This document shows, in pieces, positions 24,749 through 33,484 of a stretch of 35,978 nucleotides of DNA. The number at the start of each line of letters is the position of its first letter. Position 1 is the first letter of the stretch. The stretch covers positions 1 through 35,978 of the forward strand of contig NZ_JAPVLQ010000014.1 in the NCBI RefSeq assembly GCF_027158005.1, in the 5' to 3' direction. The notes beneath the pieces were generated by a model that saw only the letters and a program-made list of their open reading frames with translations, ran no database searches and was not told the origin of the DNA. The translations under genes and the position numbers were made by a program. Source of the stretch: Rhodococcus sp. H36-A4. GTDB lineage: Bacteria > Actinomycetota > Actinomycetes > Mycobacteriales > Mycobacteriaceae.

Positions 24749-25371
24749 TGGCGCGTCGGAGCGACGGGTTCAAGCCGTCGAATGCACTGCGGCGGATCGG
24801 CCGAGCGCTCATCGGTGCTCGAGGTCGCGCCATCATGTCGATCGGGATTGTCCTCGGTCTCGGTGCGGTCGGAACCCTGGCTGCTTGGTCGGACACGTCA
24901 GTGGCGACTTCAGGAGAATTCAAGACAGGCAAGATCGACATCATGCTGGACGGCGTGGACAACAATCCGACATCGATCTCGACGGGTTTGACGAAGGCTG
25001 CAATGGTGCCCGGTGACACCGTCTCCGCGTCGTTCGTCGTTCAGAACCAGGGGTCGGTGGTGTTCACCTACACAATTGGGGCCTCTATGACGGACGCGCC
25101 CTTCGGGCAGTTGTTGAAACTCGAGGCATACGCCGGTGCATCGTGCTCAGGGACAGCGCTCGGAACCCGAGCGGGTCTCACTACGTCTGCACAGCCGTTC
25201 ATCGTCAGCGGTACGACCCCTTTGACGCGGCCCAACGTTGCTGCGAAAGTGGGAGCAACACCAGGGGCTGACCCACTGTGCATTTCGGTCACCATGCCAT
25301 CGAATGCGACACTCCCAGGCACAGCAAGGACCGGAACGATCTCGCTCACCTTCACTGCGACTTCGACATGA
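24748..25371 (+). CDS. SipW-dependent-type exported protein
   Basis: A 207-residue protein with an unusually long Arg-rich N-region, then the helix IMSIGIVLGLGAVGTLA and AWSDTSVATSGEFKTGKIDI (Trp47), the SipW-type signature. The mature domain starts with MVPGDTVSASFVVQNQGSVV, with a pair of Cys (GASCSGTA, DPLCISV) and the final strand GTISLTFTATST. The helix and signature are nearly identical to those of the protein encoded at 25981-26610, so the two are duplicates. The ATG at 24748 overlaps the upstream stop (TGATG) and its own stop overlaps the next ATG (ATGA). Confidence 0.82.
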   Translation: MARRSDGFKPSNALRRIGRALIGARGRAIMSIGIVLGLGAVGTLAAWSDTSVATSGEFKTGKIDIMLDGVDNNPTSISTGLTKAAMVPGDTVSASFVVQNQGSVVFTYTIGASMTDAPFGQLLKLEAYAGASCSGTALGTRAGLTTSAQPFIVSGTTPLTRPNVAAKVGATPGADPLCISVTMPSNATLPGTARTGTISLTFTATST

Positions 25372-25997
25372 CAGGGCCCGCTGTGGCGCGCGGGATCGGT
25401 GGGCGTTCCTCGAACCTCACGCCCGCCCCCAAAAATGTCCTGCGCGAAGTATTGCTTACCGTCGGTGCTGTATGCGGCTTGTTGTGTATTGGTAGTGCCC
25501 TCGCTGCGGCGATTTTCGGTATCACCCCTCTCGTGTTTCGATCAGGATCGATGTCGCCGGAGATCGACACCGGCGCACTGGCTTTTGCGAAAAGCACCCC
25601 GGCTACGGAACTCGAAGTTGCTGATGTCGTCTCGGTTACGAATGCAAGCGGAGAACGGGTGACTCACCGTATCGAAACCATCGAAGTCGTGACGGGTAAC
25701 AGCGCTACCCTCGTACTCAGGGGCGACGCCAATGCAGACGTCGATTCCGAGCCCTACGTCGTCAGCGAAGCAGATCGAATTCTGTTCAGTGTGAACAGGC
25801 TTGGATACGTCGTCACCTGGCTGTCCGGGCCGGTTGCGGTATTCGGGGGAGGTGTTCTCGTTGGTGTATTGCTCATGGTTGCATGGCGACCTGGCGGAGC
25901 GCAGGCGAAGTCAAGAGTGGAACTAGGTGAAGCTCCACACGGACGGCATGCCACGCGTCCGGGGCTCGAAGAGGTAAACGATGAACCGGCACAGTAG
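25368..25997 (+). CDS. SipW/ER-type signal peptidase I (second copy)
   Basis: A 209-residue peptidase. The membrane helix is VGAVCGLLCIGSALAAAIFG. The nucleophile is Ser61 in VFRSGSMSPEIDTGALAFA, the base His100 in RVTHRIE, and Asp120 is in LVLRGDANAD. A second helix (GPVAVFGGGVLVGVLLMVAW) precedes a hydrophilic tail of about 35 residues. It is closely related to the N-terminal domain of the protein encoded from 26624 and more distantly to the peptidase at 23631. The ATG overlaps the upstream stop by 4 bp and the 3' end overlaps the next exported-protein gene by 17 bp. Confidence 0.88.
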   Translation: MTGPAVARGIGGRSSNLTPAPKNVLREVLLTVGAVCGLLCIGSALAAAIFGITPLVFRSGSMSPEIDTGALAFAKSTPATELEVADVVSVTNASGERVTHRIETIEVVTGNSATLVLRGDANADVDSEPYVVSEADRILFSVNRLGYVVTWLSGPVAVFGGGVLVGVLLMVAWRPGGAQAKSRVELGEAPHGRHATRPGLEEVNDEPAQ

Positions 25998-26610
25998 ATT
26001 ACGTTGGAGCCACGCCGCAGGCCGTGTACGGGCAACGATCACGAGCGCCCATGCCCGAGCTTTCCTCACTCTCGGCGTCGTCCTCGGGCTCGGCGCCGTC
26101 GGCACGATGGCTGCTTGGACGGACAATGCGCAAGCAACCTCCGGCACCTTCACCACTGGAACGGTGAGTTTGCTGATCAACAACGCCAATCCGTACAGCT
26201 TCACTGGCTTGACCCTGGCGAACATGCTGCCTGGCGAGAGCAGAGCGGCGACGCTGCAAGTTCAGAACAAGGGCACGGTTCCTTTGAAATACACTATGGC
26301 TGCGACGACACCAGCTGGAAGCCCCGCACTCACCGGATACCTGCAGGTCACTATCTTCCCCGGGGCCGCGCCCACCAATACCACCACTAACGGCATGCGA
26401 ACCGGGGGTTGTGCGGGGACACAGGTAGGTCAGGCCACCCTGACAGCCGGCGGTTCGGTCGATGTGATTACCGCACTACGCGATCTCGCGGCGACCAGCG
26501 GTGCGGACGATCTCTGCGTGATCACGAAACTTTCCGCTACGGCACCGACCACTGTGCAGAACCAAACGCTGAGCGCAGTCACCTTCAACTTCTCCGCAAC
26601 GACGGTGTGA
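25981..26610 (+). CDS. SipW-dependent-type exported protein
   Basis: A 209-residue protein with an Arg/His-rich N-region, the helix FLTLGVVLGLGAVGTMA and AWTDNAQATSGTFTTGTVSL (Trp46). The mature part has MLPGESRAATLQVQNKGTVP, two Cys (GGCAGT and DLCVIT) and the closing strand TLSAVTFNFSATTV. It parallels the protein encoded at 24748 along its whole length. It starts inside the end of the second peptidase gene and is followed 13 bp later by the peptidase-fusion gene. Confidence 0.82.
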   Translation: MNRHSRLRWSHAAGRVRATITSAHARAFLTLGVVLGLGAVGTMAAWTDNAQATSGTFTTGTVSLLINNANPYSFTGLTLANMLPGESRAATLQVQNKGTVPLKYTMAATTPAGSPALTGYLQVTIFPGAAPTNTTTNGMRTGGCAGTQVGQATLTAGGSVDVITALRDLAATSGADDLCVITKLSATAPTTVQNQTLSAVTFNFSATTV

Positions 26611-26623
26611 AGTGGAGAAGAGC

Positions 26624-28294
26624 ATGAAACAGAATCGAACGAATCAGTCGGGGATGCGGTTCGTCCGCGAGATGGCCCTTACCGTCGGCGCTGTCTCCGG
26701 TGCCGTTTTTGTCATCGCGGCCCTGTCTGCTCTGATCTTCGGGATCAAGCCGCTCGTCTTTCAATCCGGCTCCATGTCGCCGAGCATCGATACCGGGGCA
26801 TTGGCCTTTGCCCGCACCGTGCCCGCGTCTGATATCCACGTCGGCGATGTGATCAGCGTCAACGACGCGCAAGGCAACAGGATCACTCACCGAGTGGTCG
26901 GCGTCGACACCGTTTCCGGAGACATTGCGGAAGTTCGGCTTCAGGGCGATGCCAACGAGCAGGCGGATATCGAACCGTATGCCATCACCGCCGCAGAGCG
27001 GGTTTTCTTTCATGCCAACGGTTTCGGCTATGTCGCATCGTGGTTGACGAGCCCCGTTGCCAAAACGGTCGGCTTGCTGAGTGTGGGTTTGATGCTCACG
27101 ACCGTAATTTGGTCGAACGGGAGACGCCGCGACGACAACCCGATACAGGCTATGTCTCGGATTCGTCCGCGTAAGCCTCTGATTCTTGCTGTGGTTCTCT
27201 TGACGACCATCGGTACGATCGACATATCCGGCACCAGCGCCGCGCTCACTGTTTCTGCTTCAGCCAAGAGCGGTGCTTTCGGCACCAAAGCGGCCTTCGT
27301 ACCGAGGATCAATACCCCTCTCAGCGGCGGCAGGCTTGTTGACTGCGAGGAACCAGGCTTCTACGACATCCGTGTGAGTTGGAAACACATCGGTGCGCCG
27401 TACACGTACAAGATAGCGCTGAGAACGATGAACAACCAGATCTACACGACGTTCAACGTGACTCCACCAGCAGGGGCTGCCGCAGGGGCCACAGTCACTG
27501 CCGGCTACGGGCCGTTTCCCAATACAAATGGACTTGCTTTCGACTTCAACCTCGAAGTACATACTGCGCTCCCCTCCTCCGGTGCGGTGTCATCCGCATG
27601 GGCGGGAACGGTGATCCATCGTCCGGCATCAGGCACACGGGCCCGGTGCGGCAGAGCGAGCAGCACCGGAGTTGTGAGGGATGCATCCGGAGATGATCCA
27701 GTTCCGGCGAACAGCCCAGCAATGGCCGGGGCACAGCGTCGGTCTCTCGATCCCGAGTCGACCAGCGAGGTCGCACCGACGACTCCGCCCGATGCAGCGT
27801 CGACGACTGCTCAACCGACAACTGCTCAGCCGACAACTGTTCAGTCCACAACGACCGCGCCGTCCGCGACGGCCGCACCCGGCGAGACGAGCACTACCTC
27901 GCCGGACCCGACAGCACCGACCGTCCCACCGGTAGCGCCTGCGCCGACGGACAAGCCGCTCACCTCGCCCGTCGGATCGTCGTCCGGCAAATACACGGCA
28001 CAGGTCGTCCAATCGGAGACCGGACCCAGCGCCGTGATCAGGAACGGGGAAAACGAGGTATATCGCACCGCTGTCTCGGTTGAGGACGTAGTGGGATGGG
28101 TGCCGGGCACCGACGTGCTGCAGATCGTGACGGAGAGCGGCGCGTGGACGGTCTCCAACTCCTCCGGCACATGGGTGAAGGCCACAGTCGTGCCACCCCC
28201 GGCAGCGCCGCCTGTGCCGGCGCCGGGGCAGACACCGACGGTGGAACAAGTGCCGGAAGAGCCGACGCCATCCACCGACTCTGGGCCGGCGTAG
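26624..28294 (+). CDS. SipW-type signal peptidase fused to a secreted passenger
   Basis: A 556-residue protein, far longer than the 180-220 usual for SipW. Residues 1-165 are a complete peptidase: helix at 20-40, Ser50 (FQSGSMSPSIDTGA), His89 (RITHRVV), Asp109 (LQGDAN) and a second helix at about 145-163. After a basic loop (RIRPRKP) a third helix begins at 186 (LILAVVLLTTIGTIDI), followed by GTSAALTVSASAKSGAFGTK. This lines up with the SipW signal of the neighbours (GTMAAWTDNAQATSGTFTTG) except that Trp is Leu. Residues about 235-345 form a beta-rich domain (FYDIRVSWKHIGAPYTYKIA) with Cys241 and Cys342. Residues 375-450 are a Thr/Pro/Gln stalk, 455-520 a further small beta domain, and the tail is Pro-rich. 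It could process its own passenger or display it on the membrane. ATG 26624 has GGAG six bases upstream. Confidence 0.85.
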   Translation: MKQNRTNQSGMRFVREMALTVGAVSGAVFVIAALSALIFGIKPLVFQSGSMSPSIDTGALAFARTVPASDIHVGDVISVNDAQGNRITHRVVGVDTVSGDIAEVRLQGDANEQADIEPYAITAAERVFFHANGFGYVASWLTSPVAKTVGLLSVGLMLTTVIWSNGRRRDDNPIQAMSRIRPRKPLILAVVLLTTIGTIDISGTSAALTVSASAKSGAFGTKAAFVPRINTPLSGGRLVDCEEPGFYDIRVSWKHIGAPYTYKIALRTMNNQIYTTFNVTPPAGAAAGATVTAGYGPFPNTNGLAFDFNLEVHTALPSSGAVSSAWAGTVIHRPASGTRARCGRASSTGVVRDASGDDPVPANSPAMAGAQRRSLDPESTSEVAPTTPPDAASTTAQPTTAQPTTVQSTTTAPSATAAPGETSTTSPDPTAPTVPPVAPAPTDKPLTSPVGSSSGKYTAQVVQSETGPSAVIRNGENEVYRTAVSVEDVVGWVPGTDVLQIVTESGAWTVSNSSGTWVKATVVPPPAAPPVPAPGQTPTVEQVPEEPTPSTDSGPA

Positions 28295-28434
28295 AAATCA
28301 ACCTCATGGCCGAGGGTCTGTGTATGTAGCAGTGAGTGACTCGCTCGATAGAAAAACGAATATCTTCGATTCGACTTCCTGGACGTTGAATAGGGGGACA
28401 ATAATGGGCAAGTAATGCGACGGAAGGTCGGCCG

Positions 28435-28875
28435 ATGCTCACTACATACTGCGGTCTCGAAGTTTTCGGCTTTCAATTCGATCGCTTTGCCTACGAGCAT
28501 CCCTGGATCGGCGAGCAGGTAGGCGATTTTATGCTCGGTCCCGGTGGCGGAGGGATGCTGGAATACCGAAATGCGACGGTGTTCGCACTCCCCGAGGGCG
28601 GCGCCCACGAAGTACATGGCGAGATACTTGCCTACTATCTGAAGCACAGTGGCCCTTACGGCTCACTGGGTTACCCGATCAGCAACGAAAAGCCCACGCC
28701 CACCGGCTACGGGCGCTACAACTTGTTCGAGCGTGGATCGATCGGTTGGCTGCCCGAGACGGGTGCCTTCATCATCGGTGGCCGAAGCGAGGACGACGCG
28801 ACGCAAGCTGGTGCCGAGGCAGAAGATGCGTCTTCCGCTGACTTACCCGCCGATTCGATCTCCATTCCGGCCTGA
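28435..28875 (+). CDS. LGFP-repeat protein
   Basis: A 146-residue protein. The clearest LGFP repeat is HSGPYGSLGYPISNEKPTPT, followed by YNLFERGSIGWLPETGAFII. A degenerate repeat precedes it (MLEYRNATVFALPEGGAHEVHGEIL). LGFP repeats (PF08310) occur in mycolic-acid actinobacteria, mostly on secreted cell-wall-associated proteins. Here there is no signal peptide or membrane helix, and the C-terminus is an acidic Ala/Asp/Ser tail. GGAAGG lies seven bases before the ATG. It is 140 bp after the SipW-fusion gene on the same strand; whether it belongs to that operon is not clear. Confidence 0.75.
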   Translation: MLTTYCGLEVFGFQFDRFAYEHPWIGEQVGDFMLGPGGGGMLEYRNATVFALPEGGAHEVHGEILAYYLKHSGPYGSLGYPISNEKPTPTGYGRYNLFERGSIGWLPETGAFIIGGRSEDDATQAGAEAEDASSADLPADSISIPA

Positions 28876-29018
28876 AAGATACTGCTGGATTCTTTCTACT
28901 CGAAATTCGAGATCGGCGGATTGATTGATCGAATTCGAATGAATAATGAACTTGCGAAATCAATTGCCTGATCATTTTTGAATCTGCACTCGTGCGCAAC
29001 TTTTCTTGTACAACGCGG

Positions 29019-29537
29019 TCAGAAGAGTGTGGGCTCCCCGAATCCGGCGATACCCTCGATCGACAGAATCTTCTCCTTGGTGCTCGCCCCGCCCGGCGCA
29101 GAGAATCCGCCGACCTCGCGCCCAGCGCCGAGGACGCGGTGGCACGGAATGATGATCGGCACCGGGTTACGGCCCAACGCTCCGCCCACCGCCTGGGCGG
29201 CACCGGGTTGCCCGAGCCGAGCAGCAAGCGCTCCGTACGTCATCGTCGAATGATGCGGTATGGCCCGCGTGACGCCGTAGACCGCACTGTCGAAGTCCGA
29301 GACGTCGAGCACTACTGGAATCGCAGAAAGATCGACCTGCTTGCCGTCGAGGAGTGCGGTGATCAGCTCGACGGCCTCTCGGGTCACACCCTGCGGAACA
29401 TCCGGTTCGCCGCCGAAGCCGTGCAGGTATGCAGCGAGTGCGTCATCGGGTTCCGGCAATCCGACGGCGGTGATGCCGGTGTCGGACCAGGCCAGGCCAC
29501 ACCTCCCGAGGGCGGTATCGAAGAGTACGTAGGGCAC
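29019..29537 (-). CDS. Methylated-DNA--protein-cysteine methyltransferase (Ogt/MGMT type)
   Basis: A suicide DNA-repair enzyme of about 172 residues that takes alkyl groups from O6-alkylguanine onto its own Cys. The active site IIIPCHRVLG is intact, as are the helix-turn-helix STMTYGALAARLG and the C-terminal GGFSAPGGASTKEKIL. The position of the Arg finger (usual AARAVGGA) is Gln here (AAQAVGGA), a variant found in part of the family. The N-terminal domain is present. The start is uncertain. GTG at 29537 gives VPYVLFDTALG, but GGAGG sits only one base before it; the frame is open to 29633. It is divergent from the MocR gene. Confidence 0.85.
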   Translation of the reverse strand: MPYVLFDTALGRCGLAWSDTGITAVGLPEPDDALAAYLHGFGGEPDVPQGVTREAVELITALLDGKQVDLSAIPVVLDVSDFDSAVYGVTRAIPHHSTMTYGALAARLGQPGAAQAVGGALGRNPVPIIIPCHRVLGAGREVGGFSAPGGASTKEKILSIEGIAGFGEPTLF

Positions 29538-29612
29538 CCCTCCAGTATGAACCAGTCCACTGGATGCGTCATTGGATTTGATTCCGAATGCCAGTGGGCG
29601 AATACTCGAGCG

Positions 29613-31091
29613 ATGGCTACGAGGGTTCTCCATGCGACGTCTCTGGCGCGTGATCTAGGACGCTGGCGCACCGATGCCGACGACGGGTCGAGTAGGCGTC
29701 GGACGTCCCGGCCGACGTACCGGGCGCTCGCCGACGGCGTCCGACTCCTCATTCATGACGGCCGGATCCCGCTGGGGGTGGGTCTGCCGAGCGAGAGGGA
29801 CCTCTCCGCTGCGCTCGAGCTGAGCCGCACCACGATCACTTCTTCGTATGCAGTCCTTCGCGAGGAGGGTTATCTCATCAGCAAGCAGGGCGCGCGCAGC
29901 ACGGTAGCCCTTCCCGACGCGGCGCGCCCCAACGGCATCCTCCTCCAGACGAAGTCGTCGAGCGGGCCTGTGGTGGACATGAGTCATGCTGCGATGGCGG
30001 CCCCGACCGAGGCGATGCTGGCGGCATACAGCTCGGCGCTGCAAGCACTTCCGGCGTACTTGCCCACGCACGGCATGGAGCCGATCGGCCTCGGAGTACT
30101 GCGCGAGGCAATTGCACGACGGTTCACCGAGCGGGGCCTCGCGACCACCCCCGACCAGATCATGGTCACCTCTGGAGCGCAACAGGCCCTGGGGTTGTTG
30201 TTGGGCACGTTGACCTCGCCAGGAGATCGCGTGCTGATCGATCATCCGACGTACCCCAATGCACTCGAGGCGATCCGGCGTATCGGTGCGCGCCCGGTCC
30301 CGGTGCCGATACGCCCTGACGACGACGCGTGGGATCTGGAAGGTGTCCGCAGTGCGGCCAGACAGACCGCGGCGAAAGTCGCGTACATGATCCTGGACTT
30401 CCACAATCCGACGGGAAGGTGCTTGGACGCCGATGGCCGTACCGAACTCGCGCGGATCGCCCGCGACACATCGATGACACTGATCGTCGACGAGACGATG
30501 GTGGACCTGTGGCTCGACAGCCCACCGCCACCACCGGTCGCGTCGTTCGGTCGGGTGTCCGGGACCGATATCGTCACCATCGGTTCGGCGTCGAAGTCTT
30601 ACTGGGGTGGTCTGCGCATCGGATGGATTCGAGCACATCCGTCGTTGATCAGTCAGCTTGCGGGCTCACGGGCCGCGCATGATCTGGGTACCTCGATCAT
30701 GGATCAGCTGGCCGCAGGTTTTCTACTCGAGGATGCGGATGCGATTCTCGAGACCAGAAGGACGCAACTGCGTGAGCGTCGTCGGGTCTTGGAAGATGCT
30801 ATCGCCGAACATCTTCCGGGCTGGCGTTACCGGCGTTCTACGGGTGGGATGTCGCTGTGGTTGCAGATTCCCGCGCCCGTATCGAGTGCATTGGCCGCGA
30901 CTGCGCCTGCGTTCGGGGCGGTACTGGCAGCAGGCCCGCGATTCGGCGTCGAGGGTGCGTTCGAGCGCTTCCTTCGAATGCCGTACACCCGCGAACCCGC
31001 CGAGCTCGCCGCAGCGGTCACAGCCACTGCGGCGGCGTACCGGGCGTTGGCCCCCACTGTCGGGGGTCAACAACCGGCGCTCGTCTTCTGA
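29613..31091 (+). CDS. MocR-type regulator: GntR HTH fused to PLP aminotransferase domain
   Basis: A 492-residue fusion. Residues about 28-95 are a GntR winged helix (YRALADGVRLLIHDGRIPLG, then LPSERDLSAALELSRTTITS). The rest is a fold-type I aminotransferase-like domain with TSGAQQALGLLLGTL, DHPTYPNALEAIRRIG, DFHNPTGRCLD, LIVDETMVDLW and the PLP lysine in IGSASKSYWGGLRIGW. Such proteins are usually PLP-dependent transcription regulators (for example PdxR, GabR, YczR); the target here is unknown. The divergent neighbour is the DNA-repair gene. ATG at 29613 is preferred because the protein then starts shortly before the HTH; the frame is open to 28992. Confidence 0.85.
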   Translation: MATRVLHATSLARDLGRWRTDADDGSSRRRTSRPTYRALADGVRLLIHDGRIPLGVGLPSERDLSAALELSRTTITSSYAVLREEGYLISKQGARSTVALPDAARPNGILLQTKSSSGPVVDMSHAAMAAPTEAMLAAYSSALQALPAYLPTHGMEPIGLGVLREAIARRFTERGLATTPDQIMVTSGAQQALGLLLGTLTSPGDRVLIDHPTYPNALEAIRRIGARPVPVPIRPDDDAWDLEGVRSAARQTAAKVAYMILDFHNPTGRCLDADGRTELARIARDTSMTLIVDETMVDLWLDSPPPPPVASFGRVSGTDIVTIGSASKSYWGGLRIGWIRAHPSLISQLAGSRAAHDLGTSIMDQLAAGFLLEDADAILETRRTQLRERRRVLEDAIAEHLPGWRYRRSTGGMSLWLQIPAPVSSALAATAPAFGAVLAAGPRFGVEGAFERFLRMPYTREPAELAAAVTATAAAYRALAPTVGGQQPALVF

Positions 31092-31102
31092 ACGAAAAAG
31101 GC

Positions 31103-32179
31103 TCAGCGCCAGAGTGTCTCGACGTCTGCTGCAGTCGACGGGGGAGCGGTCGGGGTGCCGTTCGGGGTACGTGAGAAACGCGGTGCCGGGCGGTGCTGAG
31201 TAACGCCGTCTACCTCGATGAGCGTGCCGCGATCTTTCAGATGCCGCTGCTCGGGCGCTTCGGCGAACGTCAGGACCGGCGACACGCATGCGTCGGTGCC
31301 GTCGAAAATTGCAGCCCACTCGTCGCGGGTCTTGGATTTGAAGGTGGCAGTGAACAGTTCGACCATCTCGGGCCAGCGGTCACGCTCACCTTGGCCTGGA
31401 GTTGTCGCCGGATCCAGCTGCAGCAGTGTGAGCATCTCGGCGAAGAACTGGGGTTCCAGCGCGCCGACGGCCATGTACTTTCCGTCGGAAGTCTCGTAGG
31501 TGTCGTAGAAGGGAAATCCGGTGTCGAGCATGTTGACTCCGCGCTCATCCGACCAGGCGCCGATGCCGCGTAGGCCCCAGATCATGTGTGAGAGTGCGGC
31601 AGTGCCGTCGACCATCGCCGCGTCGACGACCTGGCCCTTGCCCGAAGTCTGGCGTTCGAACAGTGCAGCCAGAATGCCGAAGATCAGGAACATCGATCCG
31701 CCGCCGAAATCACCGACCATGTTCAGCGGTGGCACCGGGCGCTCGCCCTTGCGCCCGATTGCATTCAGGACACCGGTGACGGAGATGTAGTTGATGTCGT
31801 GGCCGGCGGCCGCGGACCATGGACCTTCCTGTCCCCACCCGGTCATTCGGCCGTACACGACGCGTGGGTTGCGGGCGAGGACATCCTCCGGGCCCAGGCC
31901 GAGTCGCTCGGTGACGCCAGGACGGAAGCCTTCGATCAGGACGTCGGCACGCTCGAGCAGGCCGAGGACTTTCTCGATGTCGGCCGGGTCCTTGAGGTTT
32001 GCTTCGACGATAGTTCGGCTGCGGAGTTGCTGATCGTGTTCGCCGATCTGCCCGGCGCGTTGCACTCGGACGACGTCGGCACCGAGATCTGCCAGCAGCA
32101 GCGCCGCGTGCGGCCCCGGTCCGATTCCAGCAAGTTCTACGACGCGAAGCCCCGTGAGTGGTCCACCGCTACTCGACAC
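31103..32179 (-). CDS. CaiB/BaiF family protein, alpha-methylacyl-CoA racemase type
   Basis: A 358-residue type III CoA-transferase-fold protein. It has [29 protein letters not shown] at the N-terminus. The residues known as the racemase catalytic set are in place: His in AAGHDINYI, Asp in [10 protein letters not shown] and Glu in [10 protein letters not shown]. Alpha-methylacyl-CoA racemase (MCR/AMACR) inverts 2-methyl branched acyl-CoA so that beta-oxidation of methyl-branched or sterol side chains can go on. The end of the gene lies 11 bp from the convergent MocR gene. Confidence 0.88.
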   Translation of the reverse strand: MSSSGGPLTGLRVVELAGIGPGPHAALLLADLGADVVRVQRAGQIGEHDQQLRSRTIVEANLKDPADIEKVLGLLERADVLIEGFRPGVTERLGLGPEDVLARNPRVVYGRMTGWGQEGPWSAAAGHDINYISVTGVLNAIGRKGERPVPPLNMVGDFGGGSMFLIFGILAALFERQTSGKGQVVDAAMVDGTAALSHMIWGLRGIGAWSDERGVNMLDTGFPFYDTYETSDGKYMAVGALEPQFFAEMLTLLQLDPATTPGQGERDRWPEMVELFTATFKSKTRDEWAAIFDGTDACVSPVLTFAEAPEQRHLKDRGTLIEVDGVTQHRPAPRFSRTPNGTPTAPPSTAADVETLWR

Positions 32180-32246
32180 ATTTCCTCGTTCCGATCAGGT
32201 CGGCTCGTTCGGCAGGCCGACTGGGTGTCTGGAGGTTAACTTGTGC

Positions 32247-32278
32247 TTGGACGTCAAAGTAGCCGGGGTATGGATAAT
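32247..32278 (+). promoter_or_regulatory. Possible purT promoter (leaderless start)
   Basis: GATAAT (32273-32278) ends six bases before the GTG at 32285, so transcription could begin at the start codon itself. TTGGAC at 32247-32252 could be the -35 box, but the 20-bp spacing is long. Confidence 0.35.
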
Positions 32279-32284
32279 GGGCAG

Positions 32285-33484
32285 GTGAGCGCGGCAATGG
32301 AATATGGACGGATCGGCACACCTCTAACCTCGGGTGCGACGCGAGTGATGCTGCTCGGCGCAGGTGAGCTGGGTAAAGAAGTCATCATCGCGTTCCAGCG
32401 CCTCGGCGTCGAGGTGATTGCAGTCGATCGTTACGACAACGCCCCCGGCCACCAGGTCGCCCACCACAGTTTCACCATCGACATGAGCGACCCTGAAGAG
32501 TTGCTGGCTCTGATCGACGCCCAGCAACCGGACTTCGTGGTCCCCGAGATCGAAGCCATCGCCACCGACGCCCTCGCCGAGGTGGAGCAGCGTGGCCGCA
32601 CGGTCGTCATCCCGACAGCTCGCGCAACACAGCTGACGATGAACCGTGAAGGTATCCGTCGGCTCGCGGCCGAAGAGTTGGAACTCCCCACCTCACCTTT
32701 CGCTTTCGCGGATTCACTCGACGAGGTTCGTAAGGCATTGTCCACCATCGGTTTTCCTTCGGTGATCAAGCCGGTGATGTCGTCTTCGGGTAAGGGCCAG
32801 TCGGTAGTGCACGGCCCCGAGGACGTCGAACAGGCTTGGAAGTACGCGCTGAAGGGCTCTCGTGTCGACCTCGGTCGCGTCATCGTGGAAGGGTTCGTCG
32901 ATTTCGACTACGAGATAACACTTTTGACGATCCGTTCGGTGGCCGGAACAGATTTCTGCGAGCCGATCGGTCACCTGCAGGAATCGGGGGACTATGTCGA
33001 ATCCTGGCAACCCCAGCCGATGTCCGACGCTGCCCTGGCACGTGCGAAAGACGTCGCCGACCGAATCACCACTGCACTCGGTGGGCGCGGAGTCTTCGGT
33101 GTCGAGCTGTTCGTCAAGGGGGACGACGTCTACTTCTCCGAGGTCAGTCCTCGCCCACACGACACCGGCCTGGTCACCCTGCGCACCCAACGCTTCTCGG
33201 AATTCGAACTGCACGCCCGTGCAATCCTCGGACTGCCCGTGGATACGACGCTCCTTTCACCCGGTGCGTCGGCGGTCATCTACGGCGGTGTCGACGCGAG
33301 CGGAATCAGCTTCGAAGGCGTCGCGGATGCGCTGGCCGTGCCGGAAACCGATCTTCGCCTGTTCGGCAAGCCGGAAAGCTTCGTCCGCAGGCGGATGGGC
33401 GTTGCGGTGTCGACTGCTGCGGACATAGCCACCGCCCGGTCCAGGGCCGTCGAAGCCGCAGGAAAGGTTCACCCGGTCACGTGA
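32285..33484 (+). CDS. purT: Formate-dependent GAR transformylase
   Basis: A 399-residue ATP-grasp enzyme that uses formate and ATP to formylate glycinamide ribonucleotide, the third step of purine synthesis, instead of the folate-dependent PurN. Motifs are [20 protein letters not shown] (N-terminal domain), [34 protein letters not shown] (ATP-grasp lysine and glycine loop), FEVxR-like [12 protein letters not shown], and [23 protein letters not shown] (metal-binding Glu/Asn region). The start is uncertain between ATG 32270, GTG 32285 and ATG 32297; GTG 32285 fits a leaderless transcript. The stop overlaps the DUF456 GTG by 4 bp. Confidence 0.93.
   Translation: MSAAMEYGRIGTPLTSGATRVMLLGAGELGKEVIIAFQRLGVEVIAVDRYDNAPGHQVAHHSFTIDMSDPEELLALIDAQQPDFVVPEIEAIATDALAEVEQRGRTVVIPTARATQLTMNREGIRRLAAEELELPTSPFAFADSLDEVRKALSTIGFPSVIKPVMSSSGKGQSVVHGPEDVEQAWKYALKGSRVDLGRVIVEGFVDFDYEITLLTIRSVAGTDFCEPIGHLQESGDYVESWQPQPMSDAALARAKDVADRITTALGGRGVFGVELFVKGDDVYFSEVSPRPHDTGLVTLRTQRFSEFELHARAILGLPVDTTLLSPGASAVIYGGVDASGISFEGVADALAVPETDLRLFGKPESFVRRRMGVAVSTAADIATARSRAVEAAGKVHPVT

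Noticed and set aside
29653..30638. Minus-strand frame opposite the MocR gene
   Set aside because: It is a shadow of the aminotransferase-domain coding strand; the plus strand carries every expected motif.
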